Shown piece by piece: positions 6,055-6,342 of a stretch of DNA of 6,342 nt; position 1 is the stretch's first letter; each line of letters opens with the position of its first letter. The notes beneath the pieces are model-generated. The model was not told the origin of the DNA, made no database searches, and saw only the letters and a program-made list of their open reading frames with translations. The position numbers and the translations under genes were made by a program. Source of the DNA: Candidatus Dadabacteria bacterium (GTDB lineage Bacteria; Desulfobacterota_D; UBA1144; Nemesobacterales; JAJCZQ01); contig JAUXJP010000061.1 in NCBI GenBank assembly GCA_030624695.1, forward strand, positions 1 to 6,342. The letters run 5' to 3'.

Positions 6055-6066
6055 GCTAATATTAGC
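6055..6066. promoter_or_regulatory. 12-bp perfect palindrome, candidate operator
   Basis: GCTAATATTAGC is perfectly symmetric and centred about 50 nt upstream of the predicted lipoprotein transcription start, just behind the -35 box. That position suits an activator dimer. No known regulator is assigned. Confidence 0.35.
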
Positions 6067-6138
6067 GTACTCATATAATAGTGACTTGACGCCCCTATAT
6101 TAGGTACAGAGTTTAAGTTAGCTGTTGGATACTTACCC

Positions 6139-6160
6139 CCCCTTTACAATGTCAGAGGGG
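6139..6160. repeat. Short GC-rich inverted repeat with a C7 run
   Basis: CCCCT (6139-6143) and AGGGG (6156-6160) can pair across a 12-nt loop. The left arm is part of an unbroken run of seven C (6136-6142). It lies 9 nt from the A run of the terminator at 6170-6200. No T tract follows, so it is not called a terminator. Confidence 0.35.
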
Positions 6161-6169
6161 ATATACCAC

Positions 6170-6200
6170 AAAAAAAGAGCAATGACCTAAATCACTGCTC
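6170..6200 (-). terminator. Intrinsic terminator, minus strand
   Basis: On the minus strand a 9-bp stem GAGCAGTGA/TCATTGCTC (6200-6192 with 6185-6177, one G-U pair) with a 6-nt loop is followed directly by seven U (6176-6170). On the plus strand the G-U becomes an A-C mismatch and no good T tract follows, so the signal is oriented for minus-strand transcription entering from the right. No minus-strand gene is secured between it and the window edge. Confidence 0.8.
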
Positions 6201-6247
6201 CCCTTTTATACACACAAATTCATTATTCTTAATAGTTCGATTAGATT

Positions 6248-6322
6248 AGAATAGTCGGAATTCTTCTTGCGAAAATACCCTACCGGGAGAACCGATCATT
6301 AGGAAGTTAGGCTCCCTTTTTT
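6248..6322. repeat. Dispersed intergenic repeat, copy B, ending in a plus-strand terminator-like hairpin
   Basis: Second copy of the repeat at 5378-5439: AGAATAGTCGG-x-ATT (6248-6262), CCGGGAGAA (6283-6291) and the identical ATCATTAGGAAGTT (6295-6308). GGGAG (6285-6289) pairs with CTCCC (6312-6316), with AAC/GTT (6290-6292 with 6306-6308) able to lengthen the stem across a bulge, and six T follow (6317-6322). The loop is 22 nt instead of 42 nt in copy A. This could be a plus-strand terminator, though no plus-strand gene is visible to its left. The sequence from 6201 to the window edge shows no convincing gene. Confidence 0.6.
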
Positions 6323-6342
6323 CCCACCGATATAGTAACTCT

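Noticed and set aside
6306..6312. GTTAGGC, which fits the integron attC core GTTRRRY
   Set aside because: There is no matching RYYYAAC partner, copy A of the same repeat has GTTCAGC instead, and no integrase is present.
1..6342. CRISPR array, insertion sequence, tRNA or rRNA genes
   Set aside because: No regularly spaced repeats, transposase, cloverleaf or rRNA-like stretch was found on either strand.

Overview
The window looks like a chromosomal segment of a Gram-negative, AT-rich bacterium. Two genes encode envelope proteins (an outer-membrane beta-barrel porin and a lipoprotein with a lipobox), while rimO and fmt are ordinary bacterial translation housekeeping genes. The minus-strand genes have strong Shine-Dalgarno sequences, which argues against a classic Bacteroidetes. 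My best guess is an uncultured lineage of the FCB group or a neighbouring phylum. This is inference from general gene character, not from a marker match.

Layout. Positions 1-119 hold a 51-nt imperfect hairpin and a T8 tract, with no gene I can secure. From 120 to 2789 (minus strand) lies a two-gene nitrogen cluster: amt (ammonium transporter) is read first, followed 54 nt later by a BBP2/OmpL-like porin. A close match to a sigma-54 -24/-12 promoter sits 50 nt before the amt start codon, so ammonium uptake and the porin are probably induced together under nitrogen limitation. No P-II (GlnK/GlnB) gene is present in the window. Positions 2790-3022 are a divergent intergenic region with a very AT-rich block containing a perfect 12-bp inverted repeat, and a sigma-70-like promoter for rimO.

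From 3023 to 5263 (plus strand) lie rimO (ribosomal protein S12 methylthiotransferase) and fmt (methionyl-tRNA formyltransferase), 6 nt apart and probably co-transcribed. Both act on translation. Neither has an obvious Shine-Dalgarno sequence. Positions 5264-5493, between the convergent fmt and lipoprotein genes, carry one copy of a small dispersed repeat and a REP-like palindrome.

From 5494 to 5985 (minus strand) lies a 163-residue lipoprotein of unknown function with its own promoter and a perfect 12-bp palindrome just upstream. Positions 5986-6342 contain no gene I can support, but are rich in signals: that promoter, a strong minus-strand intrinsic terminator with no visible gene feeding it, and a second copy of the dispersed repeat that ends in a hairpin plus T6.

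I found no convincing new defence, mobile or CRISPR system. The most interesting items are the sigma-54-type amt-porin unit, the two-copy intergenic repeat, and the orphan terminator near the right edge.
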